This document shows positions 6,418 through 14,158 of a stretch of 22,085 nucleotides of DNA, one piece after another. This DNA is from JAIRTY01 sp050257395 (GTDB lineage: Bacteria > Actinomycetota > Actinomycetes > Streptosporangiales > Streptosporangiaceae), in assembly GCA_050257395.1 (NCBI GenBank), contig JBLMWU010000291.1, positions 1-22,085 of the forward strand. Reading direction: 5' to 3'. The notes under the pieces were generated by a model. That model was not told the origin of the DNA. It did no database searches and saw only the letters and a program-made list of their open reading frames with translations. How positions within the stretch are numbered: position 1 is the stretch's first letter; every line of letters starts with the position of its first letter. The translations under genes and the position numbers were made by a program.

Positions 6418-7635
6418 TCAGCCCAGCGGCACGCCGGCGACCTGCGCCGCGATCGCAGGCGACACCTGAACCGCGCCCGCGTACTCCGGGCCGAAGTCCG
6501 CCGGCACGAGCTCCACGTTCTGGCCGGGCTGCGGCGCCTGGAGCATCTGCCCGCGGCCCACGTAGATGGCCACGTGCGAGATGTAGCCGGGCGCGGTCGG
6601 GTCGGTGTGGTAGAAGAGCAGGTCACCCGGCTGCAGCTGGGCGATGGTGACCGCCGGGCCGGTGCGCGCCTGATCCGCGGCGACGCGCGGCATGGCGACG
6701 CCCGCCCGGGCGAACGACCACTGCACCAGCCCGGAGCAGTCGAACGAGGTCGGCCCGGCCGCACCCCACACGTACGGCATGCCCACCCGGCTGTAGGCGG
6801 ACCGCAGCATCGCCAGATCCTCCGCTGGCGTGAGCGCGGCCCGGCCGTCGCCGCCGGTGACCGTGGTGGTGGCGCCCGCCGTGCTGTCGGCCGGGCGGCC
6901 CGGTACCGTCAGCACCTGCACCTGCGCGTCCGCGGGCAGCAGCTTGAGCAGGCGCTTTCTGAGCGCGGTCAGGTTGGCGTGCGGGGCGCTGACCACCATG
7001 GCGTTGCCGATGGGGAAGCCCAGCCTCTGCGCCACCGAGCGGTTGACGACCGCGTCCACACCCGCGATGCCCACGGTGCCGATGCCGCCTACCTGCAGCG
7101 GCAGCAGCATCGTCCGCCCGGCCACCCGCGCGGTGGCGCCGACCGGCAGCTTGTCCTGCTTGCCCATCAGGTAGGAGACCGCGAGCTGGCCGTTGGCCAC
7201 GTTGTTCCACAGCGGCGCGGCGGTCGCGGTCGGGCGGGCCGCGAACGGGCGGAAGGTGGCCGGGGCGACGCCGAGCACCTGCACGTACTTGCCGTTGACC
7301 TGGATCTTCGCCGCGTCCACGACCTCAGTGGCGCGCACGCCGCGCAGCTTCTGGACCGCGGCCGTATCCGTGGACGGCAGCGAGTAGCGGGAGACGATGA
7401 GGACATCCGGCTGCACCCGGTGCGATCCGGCGGGCGCGGGGGCGGCGGCCAGCGTCGCCGTGTCCGGGGTGGCACCCGGCCGGAGCGGAATGGGCATCGG
7501 CCAGCCCGCGCCGGTGACGAGCAGGACCCCGGCAATTGGCGCGGCCAGCCTGGCCACCCGCGCCAGGGCCGTTCCGGCTGGCTTTCCCCCGAGCGCCCGG
7601 CGCGCTTCCGCCCACGGTGTCACGGTTGCCTGCAT
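6418..7635 (-). CDS. Membrane-anchored NlpC/P60 (C40) peptidase with an FtsX/MacB-like ectodomain
   Basis: A 405-residue cell-wall hydrolase candidate. An N-terminal hydrophobic segment (about residues 30-46, LAAPIAGVLLVTG) should export or anchor it. Residues 76-242 resemble the extracellular domain of MacB/FtsX-type permeases (phrases such as LPVGATARVAGRTMLLPLQV and VDAVVNRSVAQRLG), but without the permease helices. The C-terminal domain (270-392) is NlpC/P60, with catalytic Cys300 in FDCSGLV, His354 in SHVAIYVG and a polar third residue Gln366 in MLQAPQPG, a usual actinobacterial variant. Family members cleave peptidoglycan stem peptides. The start is uncertain: ATG at 7635 gives a sensible signal region, while an in-frame ATG at 7719 adds 28 Arg-rich residues; neither has a good ribosome-binding site. 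It stands alone on the minus strand. The peptidase call is firm; the ectodomain match is from memory of the family pattern. Confidence 0.88.
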   Translation of the reverse strand: MQATVTPWAEARRALGGKPAGTALARVARLAAPIAGVLLVTGAGWPMPIPLRPGATPDTATLAAAPAPAGSHRVQPDVLIVSRYSLPSTDTAAVQKLRGVRATEVVDAAKIQVNGKYVQVLGVAPATFRPFAARPTATAAPLWNNVANGQLAVSYLMGKQDKLPVGATARVAGRTMLLPLQVGGIGTVGIAGVDAVVNRSVAQRLGFPIGNAMVVSAPHANLTALRKRLLKLLPADAQVQVLTVPGRPADSTAGATTTVTGGDGRAALTPAEDLAMLRSAYSRVGMPYVWGAAGPTSFDCSGLVQWSFARAGVAMPRVAADQARTGPAVTIAQLQPGDLLFYHTDPTAPGYISHVAIYVGRGQMLQAPQPGQNVELVPADFGPEYAGAVQVSPAIAAQVAGVPLG

Positions 7636-7977
7636 ACCCGCCTGGGGGCGGGCTCTACCCGCCCGTGCTGGGGCGGCTGCCAGACCGTGACCAAACCGCC
7701 CGTAACGGATCACGCACATACCGTGAAAGTGTGCCGGAAAGACGCGGAAAAGGGTAGCCCAAAATTAACACTCCGCTGCGTAATCAATCCCCAGTGTGAC
7801 CGCCAGCGGGCGGGCGGTCCCGCGTGGCCATGCCGTATCGCCAGCTCAGGCCGTGGTTCCCGGCCGCATGGCAAGCGGGTGAGCGGCGGTTCCCACGGGC
7901 AGAGCGGCCGGCGGGTTCCGCGGACGGGACAGCCAGCGGGTGCACGGCGGGATGACCCACGGGACCGCCCAGCGGCG
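7636..7977 (-). promoter_or_regulatory. Upstream region of the NlpC/P60 gene
   Basis: An AT-richer block at 7750-7790 (minus strand reading TGATTACG, GTTAATTTTGG) is the likely promoter, though I cannot set exact boxes. It contains one GTAATC half-site (7780-7785). An imperfect inverted repeat CGTAACGGATCACG lies at 7701-7714. A perfect 7-bp hairpin GGGCGGG-CTCTA-CCCGCCC (7646-7664) lies 10 bases before the chosen start and could limit translation. The stretch 7800-7977 beyond the DUF255 stop shows no gene. I looked for a ydaO (c-di-AMP) riboswitch, common before such peptidases, and did not recognise one. Confidence 0.35.
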
Positions 7978-10185
7978 TCAGCCGGGGAGGCCGGCCGGAG
8001 CGGCGCCCGGGTAGGCCAGTTCGGCGCGGAGCTGGCCGGGTTCGGTGACCGGGAGCCGGCAGGCGAAGTTGCGGCACACGTACGCGGCCGGCGCCCCGTC
8101 CACCAGGGTCCGGTGCGCGAGCAGCGGCACCGGCCCCGCTCCCACGGCACCGTCTCCCGCACCCTCACCAGCGCCCGCCGCCGCACCAGCGCCCGCCGCC
8201 TCATCACCGGTCCCGGCGGACGGCCCCGCGCCGCCGGTCCCGGCCGGCGCCGCGTCGCCGGCCGCGATGACCGCCCCGGGCGGCGCGGCCGCCAGCGCGG
8301 TCACGTGCAGCGCCCGGGTGCGCGGGTCGCCCAGCGGGCCGACCACCGCGATCTCGGCCGGGCCGGCCAGCATCGCCTCGGCCACCGCCAGGCCCGAGCC
8401 GGCCGCCCGCGGGTACCGGGCGGCGATCGGCCCGAGCGGGCCCAGCGCGGCCAGGGCCGCCTCCCGGTGCCGCGCGGAACCGGTCAGCGCCGCGTACCCG
8501 AGCAGGGCCCCGGCGGCCGCGAACGCGCCAGACGGGGTGGGGCCGTCGGCCGGGTCGGCCGGCCGGTAGAGCAGCCGCTCGCTGTCGTCGGCGGTGTCGT
8601 AGAAGCCGCCGCTGCCGTCGCCGAAGCGGTCCAGGGCGGCCGCCAGCAGTTCCCCCGCCACCGGCACCCACTGTCCCTCGCCGGTTGCCCCGGACAGGGC
8701 GAGCAGCCCGTCGGCCACGCACGCGTAGTCGTCCAGCACCCCGGCGCCCGGCCCGGCCACGCCGTTGCGCGAGGTCCGGGCGAGCCGCCCGTCCCGCAGG
8801 TGCTCGCGGGCCAGCAGCGTGGCCGCGTCCCGGGCGGCCCCGATGAACGCCGTCTCGCCCAGCAGCAGGCCGCACTCTGCCAGCGCGGCGATGGCGAGCC
8901 CGTTCCACGCCGCGACCACCTTGTCGTCGCGGCCGGGCCGGACCCGCTCCGCCCTGGCCGCGAGCAGCGCGGCCCGGATCCGCGCCAGCCGCTCGCCGTC
9001 CCCGCCGGCCGCATCCCCGTCAGGCGCCGCACCAGCGGCCGCATCCCCGCCGGCCGCGCCCCCGGCGGCGGAGCGCCACTGCAGCACCGACCGGCCGCCC
9101 TCGAAGGTGCCCTGCTCCGTCACCCCGAACACGCGGGCCGCGTACGCGCCGTCCTCCGCGCCGAGCACCGCGGTCAGCTCGGCCGGGGTCCACACATAGA
9201 ACCGCCCCTCCTCGCCTTCGCTGTCCGCGTCCAGCGCCGAGGCGAACCCGCCCTCCGGGGTGCGCAGTTCCCGGATCATCCAGGCGCAGGTCTCGCTGGC
9301 GACCCGGCGGGCCAGCGGATCGCCGGTGCGCCGCCACAGGTGCAGGTAGACCCGCGCCAGCAGCGCGTTGTCATAGAGCATCTTCTCGAAATGCGGCACC
9401 ACCCAGGCCGCGTCCACCGAGTACCGGGCGAAGCCGCCGCCCAGCTGGTCGTACATGCCGCCGGTGGCCATCGCCGCCGCGGTGCGGGCGGCCATCTCCA
9501 GCGCCCGCTGGCCGCTGGCGCCCGCCCCGTCCGGCGCGGCCCGCTCGGAGTGGCGGAGCAGGAACTCCAGCACCATCGAGGGCGGGAACTTCGGCGCCCG
9601 GCCGAACCCCCCGCGCTCGCCGTCGAAGGCCCGCGCCAGCGCGGTCACCGCCTGCTCGCACACGGCCGCCAGGTCGCCCGCGGGCTCCGCCCGCAGCGGC
9701 CCGGTCTGCTCGGCCAGGGCCGCGGCGATCTGCCCGGCCTGCCCGGTGACGCTGTCGCGGTCCTGGCGCCACGCGTTGGCCACGCCCAGCACCAGCCGCT
9801 GGAACTGCTCACGCGGGAAGTAGGTGCCGCAGTAGAACGGCTCCCCGTCCGGGGTCATGAACACGGTCATCGGCCAGCCGCCCTGACCGGTCATGGCCTG
9901 GGTGGCGGTCATGTAGACCGCGTCCACGTCAGGCCGTTCCTCCCGGTCCACCTTGATCGACACCAGGTGCTCGTTCATGAGCGCGGCGGTCCGCTCGTCC
10001 TCGAACGACTCGTGCGCCATCACATGACACCAATGGCAGCTTGAGTACCCGACCGAGAGCATCACCGGCACGTCCCGCGCCCGCGCCGCCTCGAACGCCT
10101 CGTCGCACCACGGCCACCAGTCGACCGGGTTGCCCGCGTGCTGGAGCAGATAGGGACTGGTCGCGCTCTTCAGCCTGTCCGCCAT
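7978..10185 (-). CDS. DUF255 thioredoxin-fold protein (YyaL/SPATA20 family)
   Basis: A 735-residue protein of the widespread YyaL/spermatogenesis-associated-20 family. The N-terminus (1-120) is a DsbH-like thioredoxin fold with SSCHWCHVM (CxxC at 50-53), preceded by LLQHAGNPVDWWPW and followed by DREERPDVD, all family hallmarks. The rest should form an alpha/alpha toroid like those of N-acylglucosamine 2-epimerases. Two low-complexity Ala/Gly insertions (around 395-420 and 665-700) are unusual and look lineage-specific. The biochemical role of the family is unsettled; a thiol-redox or sugar-related function is usually proposed. ATG at 10185 begins MADRLKSATSPYLL, the normal family start; longer in-frame starts to 10263 are rejected. 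The M. tuberculosis homologue, as I recall Rv1084, sits beside mca, a link interrupted here. It is divergent from znuA across 188 bases. Confidence 0.92.
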   Translation of the reverse strand: MADRLKSATSPYLLQHAGNPVDWWPWCDEAFEAARARDVPVMLSVGYSSCHWCHVMAHESFEDERTAALMNEHLVSIKVDREERPDVDAVYMTATQAMTGQGGWPMTVFMTPDGEPFYCGTYFPREQFQRLVLGVANAWRQDRDSVTGQAGQIAAALAEQTGPLRAEPAGDLAAVCEQAVTALARAFDGERGGFGRAPKFPPSMVLEFLLRHSERAAPDGAGASGQRALEMAARTAAAMATGGMYDQLGGGFARYSVDAAWVVPHFEKMLYDNALLARVYLHLWRRTGDPLARRVASETCAWMIRELRTPEGGFASALDADSEGEEGRFYVWTPAELTAVLGAEDGAYAARVFGVTEQGTFEGGRSVLQWRSAAGGAAGGDAAAGAAPDGDAAGGDGERLARIRAALLAARAERVRPGRDDKVVAAWNGLAIAALAECGLLLGETAFIGAARDAATLLAREHLRDGRLARTSRNGVAGPGAGVLDDYACVADGLLALSGATGEGQWVPVAGELLAAALDRFGDGSGGFYDTADDSERLLYRPADPADGPTPSGAFAAAGALLGYAALTGSARHREAALAALGPLGPIAARYPRAAGSGLAVAEAMLAGPAEIAVVGPLGDPRTRALHVTALAAAPPGAVIAAGDAAPAGTGGAGPSAGTGDEAAGAGAAAGAGEGAGDGAVGAGPVPLLAHRTLVDGAPAAYVCRNFACRLPVTEPGQLRAELAYPGAAPAGLPG

Positions 10186-10314
10186 GACTTCATCATTGCC
10201 TGCCCGCCTGCCCGCCGGGCGGCGGGGCGGCCGTGCGCGGCCGCGGCACGGGCCCTGGGTCACCGCCTGCGAGGCTGCACCCGCCTCTCGCCGAGTTGCA
10301 GCCCGGCCCCTTAA

Positions 10315-10341
10315 TGAATACGATTCTCAGTATCGTTCTCA
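10315..10341 (+). promoter_or_regulatory. Tandem Zur-like boxes upstream of znuA
   Basis: TGAATACGATTCTCA (10315-10329) matches 11 of 15 positions of the Zur consensus TGAAAATCATTTTCA as I recall it. A second, overlapping site TCAGTATCGTTCTCA (10327-10341) follows at 12-base spacing. The boxes lie 33-59 bases before the znuA start in an AT-rich island of the divergent DUF255/znuA region. Since zur is the last gene of the operon, this would give zinc-dependent autorepression. Confidence 0.7.
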
Positions 10342-10373
10342 ATCGGGGTCACGGCACTGGGCGGGGTCAGCAC

Positions 10374-11309
10374 ATGCAGCGGGTCAGGCGGGCGGTCATC
10401 GGCGCCGCCCTGCTCGGGGCGGCGGCGCTGCTGGCGGCCGCCTGCGCGGCGCCGGTCCCGGTCACCGGGACCGCCACCCGCTCCCGGGTCATCTACGTGG
10501 TGGCGTCGGAGAACTTCTGGGGCAGCATCGCCCGCCAGCTCGGCGGCTCGCACGTGAGCGTGTACAGCATCGTCAGCGACCCGAACGCGGATCCGCACTC
10601 GTTCGAGAGCTCCGCGACCAGCGCCCGCGCCGTGGCCGAGGCCGGGTACGTCATCGAGAACGGGGCCGGCTACGACGACTGGATCAGCCAGCTGATGGCG
10701 GCCAGCCCCAACCCGCACCGCCGGGTGCTGTCCATCGCCGCACTGCTGGGCAAGCACCCGGGCGACAACCCGCACTTCTGGTACGACCCGGCGTACGTCA
10801 CCGCCGCCGAGAACCGCATCGAGGCCGACCTCAAGGCGCTCGACCCGGCGGACTCCGCCTACTTCACCGCCCGGCGCCGGGCCACCGACGCGGCGTTCGC
10901 GGGCCTGCGCGCCCAGCTCGCCCGCATCCGGCGGGACTATGCGGGCCAGCCGGTCGCCTCGACCGAGAGCATCGTCGTGTACCTGGCGCGCTACCTGCGG
11001 CTGCGGCTGATCAGCCCGCCCGCGTTCATGACCGCCGTGTCCGAGGGCAACGAGCCGCCCGCCGCCGCGGTCGCGGCGTTCGAGTACCAGCTGGCGACGC
11101 GGCAGCCGCGGGTGCTGCTCTACAACGAGCAGACCGCCACCGCCCTCACCACCAGCATGCGCGAGCTCGCCAGCCGCGACCACATCCCGGTCGCCGGCGT
11201 CACCGAGACCATTCAGCCGCCCCAGCTCAGCTACCAGCAGTGGCTCTCCCGCGAGCTGACGGTGCTGCAGCGGGCGCTGGCCCAGCCACGGAACGGAGGG
11301 CGACCATGA
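10374..11309 (+). CDS. znuA: Zinc (or manganese) ABC transporter, solute-binding lipoprotein
   Basis: A 311-residue cluster A-I metal-binding protein that delivers the ion to the ZnuB permease. The signal peptide ends in lipobox LAAAC (Cys24 lipidated), so it is tethered outside the membrane. Candidate metal ligands are His75 (DPNADPHSFE), His134 (GDNPHFWYDP) and Glu198 (STESIVVYL). The third site is Glu, as in Mn-type PsaA, rather than the His of classical ZnuA. The C-terminal ligand is normally Asp, and the matching region reads GVTETIQP with Glu278. The His-rich loop of zinc-specific ZnuA is absent. I chose ATG at 10374 because it opens a proper signal peptide; upstream in-frame starts run through the Zur boxes. 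It overlaps znuC by ATGA. The Zur boxes and Zur partner argue for zinc; the ligands leave manganese open. Confidence 0.88.
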   Translation: MQRVRRAVIGAALLGAAALLAAACAAPVPVTGTATRSRVIYVVASENFWGSIARQLGGSHVSVYSIVSDPNADPHSFESSATSARAVAEAGYVIENGAGYDDWISQLMAASPNPHRRVLSIAALLGKHPGDNPHFWYDPAYVTAAENRIEADLKALDPADSAYFTARRRATDAAFAGLRAQLARIRRDYAGQPVASTESIVVYLARYLRLRLISPPAFMTAVSEGNEPPAAAVAAFEYQLATRQPRVLLYNEQTATALTTSMRELASRDHIPVAGVTETIQPPQLSYQQWLSRELTVLQRALAQPRNGGRP

Positions 11310-12202
11310 CAGGAGTCCCGGGGGCGGCGGCCACCCCGCGCGGGGCCAGTGCCCTGCGGCCCCGCCCCGACCTCGCGGACGGCACCCGGCAGCCCGTGGT
11401 GGAAGCCCTGGACCTCGCCTCGGGGTACGGCGGCCGGGTCGTCTGGTCGGGCGCGGACTTCACGGTGGCGCCCGGCGAGTTCCTGACCGTGCTCGGGCCC
11501 AACGGGGCCGGCAAGTCCACCCTGCTGCGGATGCTGCTCGGGCTGCTCCCGCCCGCCAGCGGGACGCTGCGGGTGTTCGGCGAGCCGCCGCGGCGGGGCA
11601 ACCCCGGCATCGGGTACGTGCCGCAGCGCCGGGTCATGGACCCGGACCTCGCCATCGGCGCGGCGGAACTGGTGTCGCTCGGCGACGACGGCCACCGGTG
11701 GGGGATGCGGCTGTCGCGCCGCCGCGGCCGCGAGCGCCACGCGGCGGTGGCGGCCGCGCTGGCCGCCGTCGGCGCCGAAGGCTACGGCCGGCAGCCGGCC
11801 GGGCGGCTGTCCGGCGGTGAGCAGCAGCGGCTGCAGCTCGCCCAGGCCCTGGTCTCCCGGCCCCGGCTGCTACTCCTGGACGAGCCGCTGGCCAGCCTGG
11901 ACCTGCGCAGCCAGCAGGCGGTCAGCGAGCTGGTCGCGAACCTGCGCCGCCAGCATGGCTTCGCGGTGATCCTGGTGACCCACGACATCAACCCGGTGCT
12001 GCCGTTCACCGACCGGGTCATGTACGTCGCCGCCGGCGGCATCTGCATCGGCACCCCGGCCGAGGTCATCACGAGCGAGAACCTGTCCCAGCTCTACCAG
12101 GCGGAGGTCGAGGTGCTGACCGATTCCCGCGGCCGGGTCTTCGTGGCCGGGCTGGACGACGAGATCGCCCACCCGCACTCGCCCCGGGGGGCACGGGCAT
12201 GA
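11306..12202 (+). CDS. znuC: Zinc ABC transporter, ATP-binding subunit
   Basis: A 298-residue ABC ATPase that powers metal uptake at the cytoplasmic face. Walker A GPNGAGKS (64-71), Q-loop Gln107 in YVPQRR, signature LSGGEQQR (168-175), Walker B LLLLDEP (188-194) and switch His226 in VTHD are all intact. The first 30 residues are a Pro/Arg-rich extension. The start ATG at 11306 overlaps the znuA stop as ATGA, with GGAGGG upstream; the open frame extends far leftward but that part is not coding in this frame. It overlaps znuB by another ATGA. Translational coupling along the operon is inferred from these overlaps. Confidence 0.93.
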   Translation: MTGVPGAAATPRGASALRPRPDLADGTRQPVVEALDLASGYGGRVVWSGADFTVAPGEFLTVLGPNGAGKSTLLRMLLGLLPPASGTLRVFGEPPRRGNPGIGYVPQRRVMDPDLAIGAAELVSLGDDGHRWGMRLSRRRGRERHAAVAAALAAVGAEGYGRQPAGRLSGGEQQRLQLAQALVSRPRLLLLDEPLASLDLRSQQAVSELVANLRRQHGFAVILVTHDINPVLPFTDRVMYVAAGGICIGTPAEVITSENLSQLYQAEVEVLTDSRGRVFVAGLDDEIAHPHSPRGARA

Positions 12203-13140
12203 GCGGCGCGGCGTCCGGCCAGGGCCCTGCCTTCTTCACCGGGCCGGGCTGGAACCTGATCGCGGACATCCAGAACCTGCTCAGCTTCGAGTTCATGCGC
12301 AACGCCTACCTGGCCGGCACCGCCTCGGCCGTGGTGGCGGGGCTGGTCGGCTACTTCGTGGTGCTGCGCGGCTCGAGCTTCGCGGCCCACGCCATCTCGC
12401 ACATCGGGTTCGCCGGCGCCGCGGGCGCGCTGCTGCTGGGCATCAACCCGATCCTCGGGGTGGGCGCCCTCGGCCTGGCCGCCAGCGCCGGCATGGGGGC
12501 GCTCGGCAAGCGGCTGCGCGGCCGCGACGCGGTGATCGGCCTGATCATGGCCTTCTCGCTGGGCCTGGGCGTGCTGTTCATCACCCTCTATCAGGGCAAC
12601 GCCAGCAACGCGCTGGCCTACCTGTTCGGCCAGATCTTCGGCATCAGCGCCAGCGCGGCGTGGCTGACGGTAGCCACCAGCGTGGTGGTGCTGGCCATAC
12701 TGGCGGTCATGTACCGGCCGCTGCTGTTCGCCTCGCTGGACGAGGAGGTCGCGCAGGCGCGCGGGGTGCCGACCGGCCCGCTGGGGATCGCCTTCATGCT
12801 GCTCATGGCCCTGGCGGTGACCGAGGCGGTGCAGGTGTCCGGGGTGCTGCTGATCTTCGCGCTGCTGATAGCGCCGGGGGCGATCGCCGAGCGGGTGACC
12901 CGCCGCCCGGCCACCGCGCTGGCCCTGTCCGGCGGCCTGGCGGTGCTCATCACCTGGGTCTCGCTGGCTCTCGCCTACTACACCCCGTACCCGGTCAGCT
13001 TCTACGTCCCGGCCCTGGCGTTCGTCCTGTACCTGGGCATGCGGCTGCTGACCGCGCGGGCCGGGCGGCCAGCCGCCGGCGGGCGGCCGCCCGGCGGCGT
13101 GCCCGCGCCAGCGCCCCCGGCAGCGGCGGTGCGGTCATGA
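12199..13140 (+). CDS. znuB: Zinc ABC transporter, permease subunit (ABC-3 family)
   Basis: A 313-residue integral membrane protein of the ZnuB/TroC family forming the metal channel. About seven to eight hydrophobic helices are visible, starting with YLAGTASAVVAGLVGYFVVL, and include the family phrases SSFAAHAISHIGFAG, LIMAFSLGLGVLFI and VSGVLLIFALLIAPGA. The last 40 residues are a Gly/Pro/Ala-rich cytoplasmic tail. ATG at 12199 overlaps the znuC stop and the gene ends in ATGA with zur, so all four genes form one tight operon. Substrate preference is inferred from the neighbours, not from this subunit. Confidence 0.92.
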   Translation: MSGAASGQGPAFFTGPGWNLIADIQNLLSFEFMRNAYLAGTASAVVAGLVGYFVVLRGSSFAAHAISHIGFAGAAGALLLGINPILGVGALGLAASAGMGALGKRLRGRDAVIGLIMAFSLGLGVLFITLYQGNASNALAYLFGQIFGISASAAWLTVATSVVVLAILAVMYRPLLFASLDEEVAQARGVPTGPLGIAFMLLMALAVTEAVQVSGVLLIFALLIAPGAIAERVTRRPATALALSGGLAVLITWVSLALAYYTPYPVSFYVPALAFVLYLGMRLLTARAGRPAAGGRPPGGVPAPAPPAAAVRS

Positions 13141-13583
13141 CCGCGGCCGGGCCGGAGCAGCGCTCCCAGGAACGGGGCACCCGGGTCCGCGGCACCCGGC
13201 AGGCCGAGGCGCTGGCGGCGGTGCTGGCCACCCTGCCCGGCTTCTGGAGCGCGCAGCAGATCCACGGCGAGCTGCGCCGCCGCGGCGAGCGGATCGGGCT
13301 GGCCACCGTGTACCGGCACCTGCAGGTGCTCAGCGAGAACGGCACCATCGACACCATCCGCGACGCGGGCGGCGAGGCGCTGTACCGGCGCTGCCGCAGC
13401 GAGTCCCACCACCATCACCTGATCTGCCGGTCCTGCGGGACCAGCGTGGAGGTGGAGGGCCGCGCGGTCGAGAAGTGGGCGGAGCAGGTCGCGGCCGAGG
13501 CGGGCTTCACCGCGGTGGACCACACGGTCGAGCTGTTCGGCCTGTGCCCGGCCTGCGGGCCCGCGGCTGCCGGGCCCCGCTAG
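13137..13583 (+). CDS. zur: Fur-family zinc uptake regulator Zur
   Basis: A 148-residue Fur-family repressor. The winged helix (about 25-75) contains FWSAQQIHGELRRRG and GLATVYRHLQVLSENG. The metal-sensing part has the run HHHH at 91-94 and two structural CxxC pairs, C97/C100 (LICRSCG) and C137/C140 (LCPACG). EVEGRAVEKWAEQVAAE closely matches Streptomyces Zur as I remember it. The start is ATG at 13137, overlapping the znuB stop; a longer frame from 12660 runs through znuB and is rejected. Being last in the operon it controls, it should autoregulate through the boxes at 10315-10341. Its stop codon directly abuts the convergent DinB stop. Confidence 0.92.
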   Translation: MTAAGPEQRSQERGTRVRGTRQAEALAAVLATLPGFWSAQQIHGELRRRGERIGLATVYRHLQVLSENGTIDTIRDAGGEALYRRCRSESHHHHLICRSCGTSVEVEGRAVEKWAEQVAAEAGFTAVDHTVELFGLCPACGPAAAGPR

Positions 13584-14105
13584 CTAGTCGCCGGTGACGC
13601 CGTCGATCTGCTCGCGCAGGACGTCGGCGTGGCCGTTGTGCCGCGCGTACTCCTCGATCATGTGCGTGTAGACCCAGCGCAGGTCGATCTCGGCGCCGCG
13701 GCGGTGCCGGAAGACCTGGTCCAGCGGCTTGCCTGCCGCCGCCGCCCGGGCCGCCGCGCACTCCTCGCCGAAGGCGGCGAAGTCCGCCTCGGCGCCGCCG
13801 GGCCCGGCCAGGTCGAAGTCCCCGTCCGGCATCTCGTCGCTGCAGAACCGGAGCCCGATCTCCTCCTGCCCGCCCACCATCCGCCGGAACCAGCCGCGCT
13901 CCACCTCGGCCATGTGCCGGACCAGGCCCAGCAGCGACATGCTGGACGGGCTCACCGCCCGCTGGCAAAGCTGCTCCCCGGTCAGCCCCTGGCACTTCCA
14001 GAGCAGGGTCTGCCGGTGGTACTCCAGCCAGGCGTCCAGGGATTCCCGCTCGCCGTTCACAAAGGGCGGTTCGGTGCGCGCGACTTCAGGTGCGGTCCAG
14101 GTCAT
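13584..14105 (-). CDS. DinB family protein (DUF664)
   Basis: A 173-residue four-helix-bundle protein of the DinB/DUF664 superfamily. The metal-binding histidines expected for the fold are visible: H64 in LVRHMAEVERGWF, and the C-terminal THMIEEYARHNGHAD cluster. Family knowledge: related proteins include mycothiol- and bacillithiol-dependent S-transferases and maleylpyruvate isomerases; the exact reaction here is not deducible. Because the organism makes mycothiol (mca is nearby), a thiol-transferase role is reasonable inference. The start is ATG at 14105 with GAGGATGGCGGG upstream, in preference to the frame start at 14141. It lies 53 bases downstream of the dehydrogenase on the same strand and is probably co-transcribed. 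No gap separates its stop from that of zur. Confidence 0.85.
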   Translation of the reverse strand: MTWTAPEVARTEPPFVNGERESLDAWLEYHRQTLLWKCQGLTGEQLCQRAVSPSSMSLLGLVRHMAEVERGWFRRMVGGQEEIGLRFCSDEMPDGDFDLAGPGGAEADFAAFGEECAAARAAAAGKPLDQVFRHRRGAEIDLRWVYTHMIEEYARHNGHADVLREQIDGVTGD

Positions 14106-14158
14106 CCCGCCATCCTCGGGTGCGGCTCCGCCGCCGTGCAACCGCGTTTGCGGCCGGC

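Noticed and set aside
6208..10044. Plus-strand open frame of 1278 codons
   Set aside because: It is antisense to the NlpC/P60 and DUF255 genes and has low-complexity composition without domains.
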